Source: Subdoligranulum variabile (GTDB lineage Bacteria > Bacillota > Clostridia > Oscillospirales > Ruminococcaceae). From it: DNA of 64,000 nt. The stretch spans positions 3,162,001 to 3,226,000 of the forward strand of contig NZ_CP102293.1 of NCBI RefSeq assembly GCF_025152575.1. The letters are read 5' to 3'. Below, one piece after another: positions 17,245-25,376 of this stretch (its first letter is position 1; each line of letters starts with the position of its first letter). The notes under the pieces are model-generated. The model was given only the letters and a program-made list of their open reading frames with translations, ran no database searches and was not told the origin of the DNA. The translations under genes and the position numbers were made by a program.

Positions 17245-18884
17245 CTGGTTTTTGCAGCAGTTTCCGGTGTTTGGATACTTTCCGACGACATCAGCACATG
17301 CAAGGAATCGGCAATTTGTGCAAAAATTGCCGCGCTGGAGACATCCGGCTCCAAAACTCCATCCTGCAAAACAGTGATGGTATAGCGAGGATGGTCTGCG
17401 GGGTAAAAACCGCTGAACCAATAATTGAGCAATTCCTCCCCCTCTTCATCAAACTGTCCGGTCTGCGCAGTTCCGGTTTTGCCACCGGCGGCCTCTTCCC
17501 TCGGAGCCGCTTCCCTGCCAATACCTTCACTTATAACCGACTGAAGCATATCGCGTAAAATACGAGCAGTGTCCGAATCCAGAACCTTTTCACTTTCGGG
17601 AAGTTGCATGGAATCCGTCAGATTTAAATCGTCATCCACCACACCGTATACAAAGCGAGGCGTATAATAAACGCCGCCGTTTGCCACAGTATTCATCATG
17701 GCAGTGATCTGCAGTGGAGTTGCACTTAAGTCGCCCTGTCCGAAGCTGAAAAGTGCAAGCTGTCCGGCGTTTTGCAAATCTTGCGATTCCGGAAGCATTC
17801 CGGCGCTGCTCTTAAGCCCCGGAGCAATCGCGCAGGCAGAGCCAAAGCCCAGTTTTTCCGCTTCGGAGCGAATGGAATCTTCGCCCAAAAGGCGGCCCAG
17901 CTCCACAAAATAGCAGTTGCAGCTTTGCTCCAGCGCCCCACGCAGATTCACGATACCATGAGCGCGCCCCTGTGCACACCGGTAGGTCTGACCGGCAACC
18001 TCCACGCTTCCGGTACACTCATGGGTGAACCAGTCAAGGTTGTTCTCATAGGCGGCCGCAGCCAGAACGACCTTAAATACCGACCCGGCACTGAAAGCGT
18101 TGAAAGTGCGATTGATCAATGAGGTGTCATTGGCCCGGATGCTTTTGGCGACGTTGTTTGGGTCATATTCCGGCATGCTGACACTGGCAAGCAAGTCCCC
18201 TGTTGCGGTCTCCATCACAAGAATACAGCCACGTTTCATCGTCAGTCCGGCGATTCCCTCACACACGCGCTGGATATCTGCATCCAGCGTTAAGGAAACC
18301 CCCTGGCCGGTTCCTTTTTCATGGAGTTGCTGTATAGGTTCGTCACCGGTCAAGAGGTTCCCTTGCGCTGTAGTCAGGCAAGAAACAACCGATATGTCTC
18401 CTGATCGGGACAATATATCATCGTAAGCGTATTCCAATCCCGAAACCCCCTTGCCTTCCCCATCGAGATATCCAAGCAGATGGACAGCAATCGGCAAAGG
18501 CAGATACCGTTGAGCGCTTTCATAGGTGGGAATGCCATTCATAGTAAGGTCCTGATCTACTTGAATCAAAAATGGAGAAGTAGTATTGCGCTTTTCATAC
18601 AGCTCTGCCTGCTCCGCATATGATACATAGGGAAAGAGTGTAGCGTAACTGATGTCCCCCGGGATACAAAGTGCATACCACTCCGGCGTATAACCGGTCA
18701 GCAATTGGCCGCTACGGTCAAAAAAGTTCCCTCTGGTGCGAGGGAGTTCCGTAATTTGTTCGGTTTGCGTTCCGGCACTGGCGGCATAAAGGGTATCGGT
18801 ACTGACCCATAGAACACGGCACAGGACAATGCATGTCAGCAATACAAGAGAAACGCTCAACATGCGTAATCGACTCATCGACAT
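17241..18884 (-). CDS. Penicillin-binding protein (class B, transpeptidase)
   Basis: A 547-residue membrane-anchored transpeptidase. An N-terminal signal anchor (about residues 8-25) is followed by a dimerisation domain, then the catalytic domain with SVFK (S268-K271), SCN (S321-N323) and KTG (K469-G471), the three penicillin-binding motifs in order. This resembles the PBP2/SpoVD/FtsI group, which cross-links peptidoglycan outside the membrane; it lacks PASTA repeats. Whether it serves division, elongation or the spore cortex is not shown by context. Start at ATG 18884 with AGGAGG twelve bases upstream, a slightly long spacing. Own promoter at 18911-18939. Confidence 0.88.
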   Translation of the reverse strand: MSMSRLRMLSVSLVLLTCIVLCRVLWVSTDTLYAASAGTQTEQITELPRTRGNFFDRSGQLLTGYTPEWYALCIPGDISYATLFPYVSYAEQAELYEKRNTTSPFLIQVDQDLTMNGIPTYESAQRYLPLPIAVHLLGYLDGEGKGVSGLEYAYDDILSRSGDISVVSCLTTAQGNLLTGDEPIQQLHEKGTGQGVSLTLDADIQRVCEGIAGLTMKRGCILVMETATGDLLASVSMPEYDPNNVAKSIRANDTSLINRTFNAFSAGSVFKVVLAAAAYENNLDWFTHECTGSVEVAGQTYRCAQGRAHGIVNLRGALEQSCNCYFVELGRLLGEDSIRSEAEKLGFGSACAIAPGLKSSAGMLPESQDLQNAGQLALFSFGQGDLSATPLQITAMMNTVANGGVYYTPRFVYGVVDDDLNLTDSMQLPESEKVLDSDTARILRDMLQSVISEGIGREAAPREEAAGGKTGTAQTGQFDEEGEELLNYWFSGFYPADHPRYTITVLQDGVLEPDVSSAAIFAQIADSLHVLMSSESIQTPETAAKTS

Positions 18885-18910
18885 ATAAAAATCACGCCTC
18901 CTGTCCGGTG

Positions 18911-18939
18911 TTAGTATGGCCGAAACAGAAGGCTGTCAA
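18911..18939 (-). promoter_or_regulatory. Promoter of the penicillin-binding protein gene
   Basis: Minus-strand TTGACA, 17-base spacer, TACTAA, ending 27 bases before the start codon. The rest of the 335-base gap up to 19220 holds only the tsf terminator and about 150 bases in which I see nothing. Confidence 0.7.
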
Positions 18940-19107
18940 ACAAAAAAGTATCCATTGGTATGTTGCCAGTGGCCGTTTAACTATTTAAATTGATTCGTGT
19001 TGATTGTCTGTTAGCAAAATAGTTTGTCTTTGAAGCACAGATAGAAGAAAAGTTATGAGAGGAACTATCAGGAGAGCACCTGGAGATTGCCCGCTGTAAA
19101 AAGGGAT

Positions 19108-19160
19108 AAAAAATAGCGGAGCAATGTGAGTGAAAACTCTACATTACTCCGCGTATTTTT
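19108..19160. terminator. Terminator of the rpsB-tsf operon
   Basis: Long hairpin GCGGAG...CTCCGC (19115-19152), with inner pairing AATGT/ACATT and GAGT/ACTC. On the minus strand it is followed by TATTTTTTA; the other side has a T tract too, so it may work in both directions. Confidence 0.85.
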
Positions 19161-19220
19161 CATATCATGGACAAGATAAATCGCCTTTTATGACAACTTA
19201 TTTTGCCCCCGAACACATGA

Positions 19221-20138
19221 TTAGTGCTTGATGGCAGCAGCAACTTCGGCAGCAAAATCCTCGTTGCGCTTTTCCAGACCCTCACCCTTGACAAAATGGG
19301 TGTAGGCCACAATCTGAATGTCTCCGCCCAGAGCCTTGGCGGTATCGGCAACGTACTTCTTGACGTCCATGCCGCCGTCCTTGATGAAGGCCTGATCGAC
19401 CAGGCAGTTCTCCTTGTAGAACTTGCCCAGTTTGCCGACAGCCATCTTTTCTTTGATAGCGTCAGGCTTGTTGGCGGTTTTGGGATCATTAGCCATCTGG
19501 GCCAGGATAATTTCCTTTTCCTTGGCAATGATTTCAGCCGGAACAGCAGCCTCATCCAAATAGCTGGGGTTCGCAGCAGCAATCTGCATGGCGATATCTT
19601 TGCCGAAAGCAACAAACTCGGACTTGGCAGCCACTTCATCGCTGGTCTCGAACTTAACGATGACACCATGGGTGCCACCGCCATGCACGTAAGCAGCGCA
19701 ATGGCCCTCGTAACGGGCAAAACGACGAACCTTGATGTTCTCCTTGATGACAAGGATCAGGGCCTTCAGGGCATCATCCACAGTGCCCTCGCCCATCTTG
19801 CAGCCCATCAGAGCCTCCACATCAGCGGGATTCTGGTCCGCAACAACCTTGGTCAGCTCCTTGGTAAACTCGACAAACTTATCATTCTTGGCAACAAAGT
19901 CGGTCTCGGCGTTGACCTCGACCACAACAGCGCAGTTGTCAAAAGAAACGGCGTAGACCATACCCTCGGCAGCAATACGGCCAGCCTTTTTGTTAGCAGT
20001 AGCCAGGCCCTGCTCACGCAGAATCTCGATTGCCTTCTCAAAGTCGCCGTCAGCCTGGGTCAGGGCCTTCTTGCATTCCATCATGCCGCAGTCGGTCTGG
20101 CGGCGCAGTTCCATAACGTCTTTTGCAGAAATAGCCAT
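19221..20138 (-). CDS. tsf: Elongation factor Ts
   Basis: A 305-residue EF-Ts. The N-terminal UBA-like domain (VMELRRQTDCGMMECKKAL) is the EF-Tu-binding signature, and GLATANKKAGRIAAEG is the second family motif. It exchanges GDP for GTP on EF-Tu during elongation. It follows rpsB by 40 bases, the arrangement found in almost all bacteria, and the operon ends at 19108-19160. Confidence 0.98.
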   Translation of the reverse strand: MAISAKDVMELRRQTDCGMMECKKALTQADGDFEKAIEILREQGLATANKKAGRIAAEGMVYAVSFDNCAVVVEVNAETDFVAKNDKFVEFTKELTKVVADQNPADVEALMGCKMGEGTVDDALKALILVIKENIKVRRFARYEGHCAAYVHGGGTHGVIVKFETSDEVAAKSEFVAFGKDIAMQIAAANPSYLDEAAVPAEIIAKEKEIILAQMANDPKTANKPDAIKEKMAVGKLGKFYKENCLVDQAFIKDGGMDVKKYVADTAKALGGDIQIVAYTHFVKGEGLEKRNEDFAAEVAAAIKH

Positions 20139-20178
20139 ACTCTTTTTGTCCTTTCTGTCTTACGCTTTTATCTTACGA

Positions 20179-20907
20179 TTAAGCCTCGGCGCTTTCAGCA
20201 GCTTCAGCGGCAGGCGCTTCCTGAACGCCCTGTTTGCCTTCCAGAACGGCATTGGCCATGGCACCGGAAATCAGCTTGACAGCACGGATGGCGTCATCGT
20301 TGCCGGGAATCACGTAATCGATCTCATCGGGATCACAGTTGGTATCGACGATGGCAACAATAGGAATGTTCAGCTTGCGGGCCTCAGAAACAGCAATGCG
20401 CTCCTTGTGGGGGTCAACAATGAACATGGCCTTCGGCAGGCTCTTCATGTTCTTGACGCCGCCCAGGTACTTGTCCAGCTTCTCCATCTCGAGCTCGAGC
20501 TTGACAACTTCCTTCTTGGGCAGCAGATCGAAAGTGCCGTCAGCCTGCATGGTCTTCAGCTGCTCCATGCGGTCGATGCGCTTGCGAATGGTGCGGAAGT
20601 TGGTCAGCATGCCGCCCAGCCAGCGAGCGTTGACATAGTGCATACCGCAGCGGGTAGCTTCATCGCGAATGGACTCCTGAGCCTGCTTCTTAGTGCCGAC
20701 GAACAGGATTTCGCCGCCCTCGGCCGCAGTGTCACGAACGAAGTTGTACGCCTCGTCCAGCTTCTTCACGGTCTTCTGCAGGTCGATGATGTAGATACCG
20801 TTGCGCTCGGTGAAGATGTACTTTGCCATCTTGGGGTTCCAGCGGCGGGTCTGATGACCAAAGTGAACGCCGGCCTCCAGGAGCTGTTTCATAGATACGA
20901 CTGCCAT
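20179..20907 (-). CDS. rpsB: 30S ribosomal protein S2
   Basis: A 242-residue S2. The signature [20 protein letters not shown] opens the protein and the C terminus is an alanine/glutamate-rich tail. It binds the 30S head-body junction in a late assembly step. Start at ATG 20907 after GGAGG. It is first gene of the rpsB-tsf operon. Its probable promoter (21027-21055) lies within a perfect inverted repeat, which could matter for control of the operon; rpsB leaders in other bacteria bind S2 for autoregulation, but no such structure is proven here. Confidence 0.98.
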   Translation of the reverse strand: MAVVSMKQLLEAGVHFGHQTRRWNPKMAKYIFTERNGIYIIDLQKTVKKLDEAYNFVRDTAAEGGEILFVGTKKQAQESIRDEATRCGMHYVNARWLGGMLTNFRTIRKRIDRMEQLKTMQADGTFDLLPKKEVVKLELEMEKLDKYLGGVKNMKSLPKAMFIVDPHKERIAVSEARKLNIPIVAIVDTNCDPDEIDYVIPGNDDAIRAVKLISGAMANAVLEGKQGVQEAPAAEAAESAEA

Positions 20908-21001
20908 AGTTTGTTTCCTCCAATAAATTTAGTTTTACCCTCCGCATGGCGTTTTATGTTTTCTAACCTGATTTCTGCTGAAAAAAGGCACAAAAAAACA
21001 A

Positions 21002-21046
21002 CGCAATGCGTGTGTATTGCCGTAGTATAATACCACACGCATTGCG
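21002..21046 (-). repeat. Perfect 13-bp inverted repeat at the rpsB promoter
   Basis: CGCAATGCGTGTG and CACACGCATTGCG around a 19-base loop. On the minus strand the repeat is followed by TTGTTTTTTT, so it can act as terminator of the upstream DUF2344 operon. The -10 box of the rpsB promoter lies in the loop. Confidence 0.8.
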
Positions 21047-21055
21047 AAATTGCAA
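21027..21055 (-). promoter_or_regulatory. Promoter of rpsB-tsf
   Basis: Minus-strand TTGCAA, 17-base spacer, TATTAT. The -10 is in the loop of the inverted repeat at 21002-21046 and most of the spacer is its upstream arm. Confidence 0.7.
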
Positions 21056-21088
21056 GCATTTTTTGCAAAAAATACCAGTGTACCGATT

Positions 21089-21739
21089 TTATGCGAAATC
21101 GATTCCCCGTTTGGTATATAGATGTGTCCTGAGTACCTGGCATTGCCATGCCGGTGCGCCGCCATGCTCTTGAAGGTATTCCATCAGCAGTGCTGGATTC
21201 AGATTCAGTGCTTCGCCGGAGCCGCAAGGCAATAGAATGGTAAAATGGATACTGTCTCCCTGTGTTTCATAGGAAATCTGCGGCAAGTGCTCTTTCAAAT
21301 TGATGGATTTCTGCCCGCGCTTAGTCTTTTTGGTGACCTCCGCAACATCCGCCGCATTATACGCTTGGATGGCTGCTGCTGAGTCTCCAGGCATCATGAT
21401 TTCATAAGCGGCCGATGTGATTTCCCCTACTTTCTCCAACGCGGGGGCTACTTTAGTAATTCGAATGCCTCGCGGCATCAGCGGCTGAAGAGCAGTCTGC
21501 CAGGCCAGTGCATCGATCGTCTCCTGTTCGGTTTTCACTTCGCAGCTTTCACACAGACTTTCCTGCCCCAAGGAGAGCGGACAAGAAAAAGAAAGGTAAA
21601 TATGCGGGTTAAAGCCTTGTGTGTACCACACCGGCAGGTTGCTGATCTTGAGCAGCCGATGAAACACCCGCTGCAGATCCAGAAGCGAGATATAGGCAGA
21701 TTCCCCGCGTTTTTCAAAGAAGATTCTTACTGTAGTCAA
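21089..21739 (-). CDS. DUF2344 protein (radical SAM-linked, TIGR03936-like)
   Basis: A 216-residue protein beginning MTTVRIFFEKRGESAYISLLD, matching the DUF2344 family that is found fused to or next to a specific radical SAM protein. The motif WYTQGFNPHIYLSFSCPLSLG is well conserved. The function of the pair is not established. The start is TTG 21739, eight bases after GGAGG, and lies inside the end of the radical SAM gene, overlapping by 26 bases, which points to translational coupling. Confidence 0.88.
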   Translation of the reverse strand: MTTVRIFFEKRGESAYISLLDLQRVFHRLLKISNLPVWYTQGFNPHIYLSFSCPLSLGQESLCESCEVKTEQETIDALAWQTALQPLMPRGIRITKVAPALEKVGEITSAAYEIMMPGDSAAAIQAYNAADVAEVTKKTKRGQKSINLKEHLPQISYETQGDSIHFTILLPCGSGEALNLNPALLMEYLQEHGGAPAWQCQVLRTHLYTKRGIDFA

Positions 21740-23582
21740 AACACGGTCCTCCCAGCAGTTTATTGGCGCCGCAGCCGCTGCACTGGCGGTTGCACGGCTG
21801 TGTGGTTTCGGCTTTGAGCGCTTTCTGGTATTCCCGAACCAGATGAGCGTGGCTCACGCCCACATCAAGATGGCTCCAGGGAGTTACCTCATCTAGCCCC
21901 ATCGTACGGTAATTATAAAAATCCGGGTCAATACCGCAAGCGGTAAAGGCACTCATCCAGCGGTCGTAGTCAAAGTATTCTTCCCAGGTATCAAAAAATG
22001 CGCCGTTTTCAAAAGCGGTCTCGATGACACGTCCCAGGCGCCGATCCCCCTTAGCGAAAACACCTTCCAGCACACTGGTAGCACTGTCGTGATAATTGAC
22101 CTTGATTTTGCGAGAATGCACACAACTGAGCAGATACTTCTGCTTCTCGCGCAGCGTTTCTCGGCGATCCTGTGCACAGAACTGGAATGGAGTATCGGGC
22201 TTAGGAACGAAGCAAGCGACGCTGATCGTAACCTGTACGCCTTTTCCTTTTGGACGGTCGGGAATCTGGTAGAAGAGATCCACCACTTTTTGGGCAGTGT
22301 CGGCAATGCCTTTGATGTCCTCCATCGTTTCAGTGGGCAGGCCCATCATAAAATACAGTTTGACAGAGGTATACCCCTCCGAAAACGCAATGCGGCAGCC
22401 GCGTTCAATCTGATCCCAGGTCACGTTTTTATTGATGACATCCCGCAGACGTTGTGTGCCGGCTTCAGCCGCAAACGTCAGTCCACTTTTGCGCACCTTG
22501 GTGGTCTTTTCCACGAGAGACTGCGAGAAGTTGTCCACTCGCAGAGAAGGCAGGGAAAGGCTCACATGGTCCGCCTCAGCCCAAGAATTGAGGGCATCCA
22601 GAATGTCCTCGAGACGGGAGTGATCGGAAGTGGAAAGACTTGTCAGGCTCAGTTCATCATATCCGGTATTACGGCAAAGTTCCCGGGCGCAATCGCTGAT
22701 CAGCTGAGGGGAACGCTCCCGGAAAGGACGGTAAATCTGGCCAGCCTGACAGAACCGGCATCCACGAACGCAGCCACGCAGTACTTCTACGCTGGCTCGG
22801 TCCTGCACGGCGCCTACCAACGGCACCACAAAGTTTTTGGGCGGCTCGTAGTCGTCCATATTTTTAACAATGGCTTTGGTAATACGCGCCGGGATGCCAG
22901 GACGGTTAGGCGAAATTTTATCAATGCGACCATCCGGGAGGTAGGTTACATCGTAGAAAGAGGGAATATATACTCCGGGAATTTTAGCCAGTTCCAGCAG
23001 AAGGTTCTCTTTGCTCCATCCCTGCTTTTTGCCTTGCTCAACAGTGGCGCAAATATCCTGCAACATCTGTTCTCCCTCGCCAAGCTGCATCACATCGAAG
23101 AAATCCGCCATCGGTTCAGCATTGCAGACGCAAGGACCGCCCGCGATGATCAGCGGCCAATGTTCGTCCCGATCAGCGGCACGCAACGGGATTCCAGCAA
23201 GGCGCAGCATTGCCAGGATATTGGTATAACAAAGCTCATACTCCAGAGAGAAACCGACAATGTCAAAATCGGTCAAGGGATCCTTACTCTCCAGGCAGTA
23301 CAGAGGAATCTGCAGTCGCTCCATCTGCTCTTTCATGTCGGTCCACGGCATAAAGGCCCGTTCACACCACCAGTTTTCATGGCGGTTCAGAAGATCGTAC
23401 AAAATCTTCTCGCCAAGAAAAGACATACCGATCTCGTAGGTGTCCGGAAAGCAGAACGCCATCCGCACATCCACCGCAGCCTTGTCTTTATAGACACAAC
23501 CCGGTTCGCCGCCCGTATAACGGCCCGGCTTCTGCACAAGACTGAGCGCTTCTTTGAATTTCGGGGAAAATTCCGCCATCAT
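21714..23582 (-). CDS. B12-binding-like radical SAM protein (TIGR03960-like)
   Basis: A 622-residue protein. Residues ~1-200 form a cobalamin-binding-like Rossmann domain; the radical SAM core follows with the cluster motif CVRGCRFCQAGQIYRP (CxxxCxxC), and the C terminus carries a further conserved domain with a CNRQCSGCG cysteine group. Such proteins occur in Clostridia next to DUF2344 proteins, as here. The reaction is unknown; RNA or ribosome modification has been suggested by association, which I treat as unproven. Start at ATG 23582, six bases after AAGGACGG. Confidence 0.9.
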   Translation of the reverse strand: MMAEFSPKFKEALSLVQKPGRYTGGEPGCVYKDKAAVDVRMAFCFPDTYEIGMSFLGEKILYDLLNRHENWWCERAFMPWTDMKEQMERLQIPLYCLESKDPLTDFDIVGFSLEYELCYTNILAMLRLAGIPLRAADRDEHWPLIIAGGPCVCNAEPMADFFDVMQLGEGEQMLQDICATVEQGKKQGWSKENLLLELAKIPGVYIPSFYDVTYLPDGRIDKISPNRPGIPARITKAIVKNMDDYEPPKNFVVPLVGAVQDRASVEVLRGCVRGCRFCQAGQIYRPFRERSPQLISDCARELCRNTGYDELSLTSLSTSDHSRLEDILDALNSWAEADHVSLSLPSLRVDNFSQSLVEKTTKVRKSGLTFAAEAGTQRLRDVINKNVTWDQIERGCRIAFSEGYTSVKLYFMMGLPTETMEDIKGIADTAQKVVDLFYQIPDRPKGKGVQVTISVACFVPKPDTPFQFCAQDRRETLREKQKYLLSCVHSRKIKVNYHDSATSVLEGVFAKGDRRLGRVIETAFENGAFFDTWEEYFDYDRWMSAFTACGIDPDFYNYRTMGLDEVTPWSHLDVGVSHAHLVREYQKALKAETTQPCNRQCSGCGANKLLGGPCFDYSKNLL

Positions 23583-23644
23583 GATAAACCGTCCTTGTCA
23601 TTATTTCGTTTATTGTACCCTATGTGCCGCAGAAATGCAACCGT

Positions 23645-24106
23645 TTACGGTCCTTGCCAGAAAGAATGCAGAAGCCGTTGACCATCCAACCCAGGCAGAG
23701 GCAGCAGATTGGTACCTCCAACCAGTAAATTGGTGCTGGCAAACCAGTAGCCGGCATAGCTGTAATGAGTCAGACGCATCCAGCCGAGGACTGCACAGCA
23801 GCACAAGAGATTGGACAATGGTCCGGCTGCGGCCAGCAGGAATTCCTGCCGTGGAGTCATGACGCGACCACGCTGCAGCAGGCAGATCCCCAAGGGGGAA
23901 AGCTGCAAATCGGGCCATCGGCGCCAGAGCCAGTAATACATGAAAAGGTGCCCTCCCTCATGCAGCAGTGCACAAAGAAGCCCAATCCGGACTATTCCCG
24001 TTCCGTCAAGGGCCAGGGCGAACGCAAGAAGAAACAGAAGCGGCATCGGCGCACGAAGATGAATGCGCGCCTTACGATGCGCTTTGCAGTGCTTCGGACG
24101 GATCAT
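23645..24106 (-). CDS. M50-type membrane metalloprotease, SpoIVFB-like and short
   Basis: About 153 residues with four or so hydrophobic segments. HEGGH matches the zinc motif HExxH in the second segment, and NLLPLPGLDG supplies the NxxPxPxLDG third ligand of site-2 proteases. SpoIVFB of Bacillus cleaves pro-sigma-K and is about twice as long because of a CBS domain, which is missing here. Start at ATG 24106, seven bases after AAGGA, inside the end of the M23 gene (35-base overlap). The neighbour resembles SpoIVFA, its usual partner. A generic site-2 protease is the alternative. Confidence 0.75.
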   Translation of the reverse strand: MIRPKHCKAHRKARIHLRAPMPLLFLLAFALALDGTGIVRIGLLCALLHEGGHLFMYYWLWRRWPDLQLSPLGICLLQRGRVMTPRQEFLLAAAGPLSNLLCCCAVLGWMRLTHYSYAGYWFASTNLLVGGTNLLPLPGLDGQRLLHSFWQGP

Positions 24107-24887
24107 AGCGGATTCCTTTATGCAGCAGTTCAAAATGCAGGTGCGGTCCGGTAGCGTTGCCGGTCTCCCCTACCGTGCCAAGACAGTCTCCGGCGGACAC
24201 CTGCTCCCCGGCATGCACAAACAGATATTGCATATGAGCATACAGGGTCTCATCACCGTTAGAATGCAGAATACGCACATAATTGCCATAACTGTTGTGT
24301 GTTCCGGCATAGCGTACGATACCGTCTGCGGCAGCCAGGACAGCGGTCCCCTCTGCGGCGGCCAGATCATTTCCCAAATGAAAGTCGGAGCCGGAGCCTC
24401 CCATGGGATCGGTGCGCCAGCCGTATCCGGAGGTATAGGTGCAGGCCTGGCCGGACAATGGAAATTGCAACGTGAAATCAGGCAGATAACTCTCCTGCCG
24501 TGCCCCGGAAGGAATGGGCTGTGTTTTGGCGTGGATCTGACGAAGAGCCGTTTCTGATGAGGCTGACTGTATTGGTTCCGGCATGAGCTGCTGCACGGTC
24601 TCCGCGAGAGCTTGTGCCGCGCTCTCGGTAAATTTAGACAACTCCCGGTTTTCGGACAAAAATGTGCCTTGTTCCGGCTGCATGGCTTCTCGGAATGCGA
24701 TGCGAAGTTCCGGAAAAAACGGCCAGTTCAGCATCTTGGCCAGTACGACGACACCGAGGACCACCAGCGATACAAGCAGCTGCCCCCATACTACAAAATC
24801 CCCGTCCGACTGCCGGGCAATACAACGTTTGCCGTAAGCTTTATCGTTGGCTTGCGGCGGTGGAGTCGGCGCAGCGCTTTCCCACAT
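24072..24887 (-). CDS. M23/LytM peptidase with N-terminal anchor, SpoIVFA-like
   Basis: A 271-residue protein. A cytoplasmic N terminus of ~30 residues, one membrane helix (about 35-50), a linker, and a C-terminal M23 domain. The M23 zinc ligands look intact: HLGND (HxxxD) and HLHFEL (HxH), with YTSGYGWRTDPM before them. Peptidoglycan hydrolysis or, as in SpoIVFA, a structural role anchoring the SpoIVFB complex are possible; SpoIVFA itself is often degenerate in these residues. Start at ATG 24887 after GGGGGTG. Next to an M50 gene that overlaps its end. Confidence 0.8.
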   Translation of the reverse strand: MWESAAPTPPPQANDKAYGKRCIARQSDGDFVVWGQLLVSLVVLGVVVLAKMLNWPFFPELRIAFREAMQPEQGTFLSENRELSKFTESAAQALAETVQQLMPEPIQSASSETALRQIHAKTQPIPSGARQESYLPDFTLQFPLSGQACTYTSGYGWRTDPMGGSGSDFHLGNDLAAAEGTAVLAAADGIVRYAGTHNSYGNYVRILHSNGDETLYAHMQYLFVHAGEQVSAGDCLGTVGETGNATGPHLHFELLHKGIRYDPSEALQSAS

Positions 24888-24930
24888 CTACAAGCACCCC
24901 CTTTTACGCATCTATATGCAAAGAGGAAGC

Positions 24931-24967
24931 AAAATATCCGCTCCGACAGAACTCTGTCGGAGCGGAT
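24931..24967 (-). terminator. Terminator of the SRPBCC gene
   Basis: Perfect 14-bp stem ATCCGCTCCGACAG/CTGTCGGAGCGGAT with a 4-base loop; on the minus strand it is followed by ATTTTGC, a short U-tract. Confidence 0.8.
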
Positions 24968-24980
24968 ACCGAACAACTTA

Positions 24981-25361
24981 TCAAACGCCAAGGGCTGCGT
25001 GCAGCATATTCAAACGATCTTCCAAAAGTTTTTTGGGCTTGGCAAACAAGCCGAGACCGGACACTTCCATCGTGCATTCCAGGCTGGTGGAGTCGCCGCC
25101 GCCCAGAAGGATTGCCGTGAAGGTGCCGCTGACTTTGCCATTTTCAAAGCTGCAGCTCAGGCACCGGGGCTTTTCTTTCCGGGTGAAGCGAAGCTCAGTT
25201 GTGCTGCCATCGGTGTTGTGTTCGGTAACATGAAGCCCGTCGTCGCTTTCTTCGAAATCGCGCACATCTTTTCGCCAGCCGTTCAGCGTAGGCTTGGTCA
25301 GATACAGCCAAACCTTGGAGGGATCACAGGCATAGTTTGCTGTCACAACACAGGTTTTCAT
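24981..25361 (-). CDS. SRPBCC (START-like) domain protein
   Basis: A 126-residue single-domain protein with the alpha/beta helix-grip pattern of the SRPBCC superfamily: an N-terminal strand (MKTCVVTANYACDPSKVWLYLT), a run of strands, and a long C-terminal helix. These proteins bind hydrophobic ligands in a cavity; the ligand is not predictable. No signal peptide. It follows ppk1 in the same direction 15 bases downstream, ends at a strong terminator, and is probably the last gene of the comEA-ppk1 transcript. Confidence 0.75.
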   Translation of the reverse strand: MKTCVVTANYACDPSKVWLYLTKPTLNGWRKDVRDFEESDDGLHVTEHNTDGSTTELRFTRKEKPRCLSCSFENGKVSGTFTAILLGGGDSTSLECTMEVSGLGLFAKPKKLLEDRLNMLHAALGV

Positions 25362-25376
25362 TTTTGAAATCTCCTT

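Noticed and set aside
22089..23681. 530-codon plus-strand frame opposite the radical SAM gene
   Set aside because: Antisense shadow; the opposite strand encodes an unmistakable protein.
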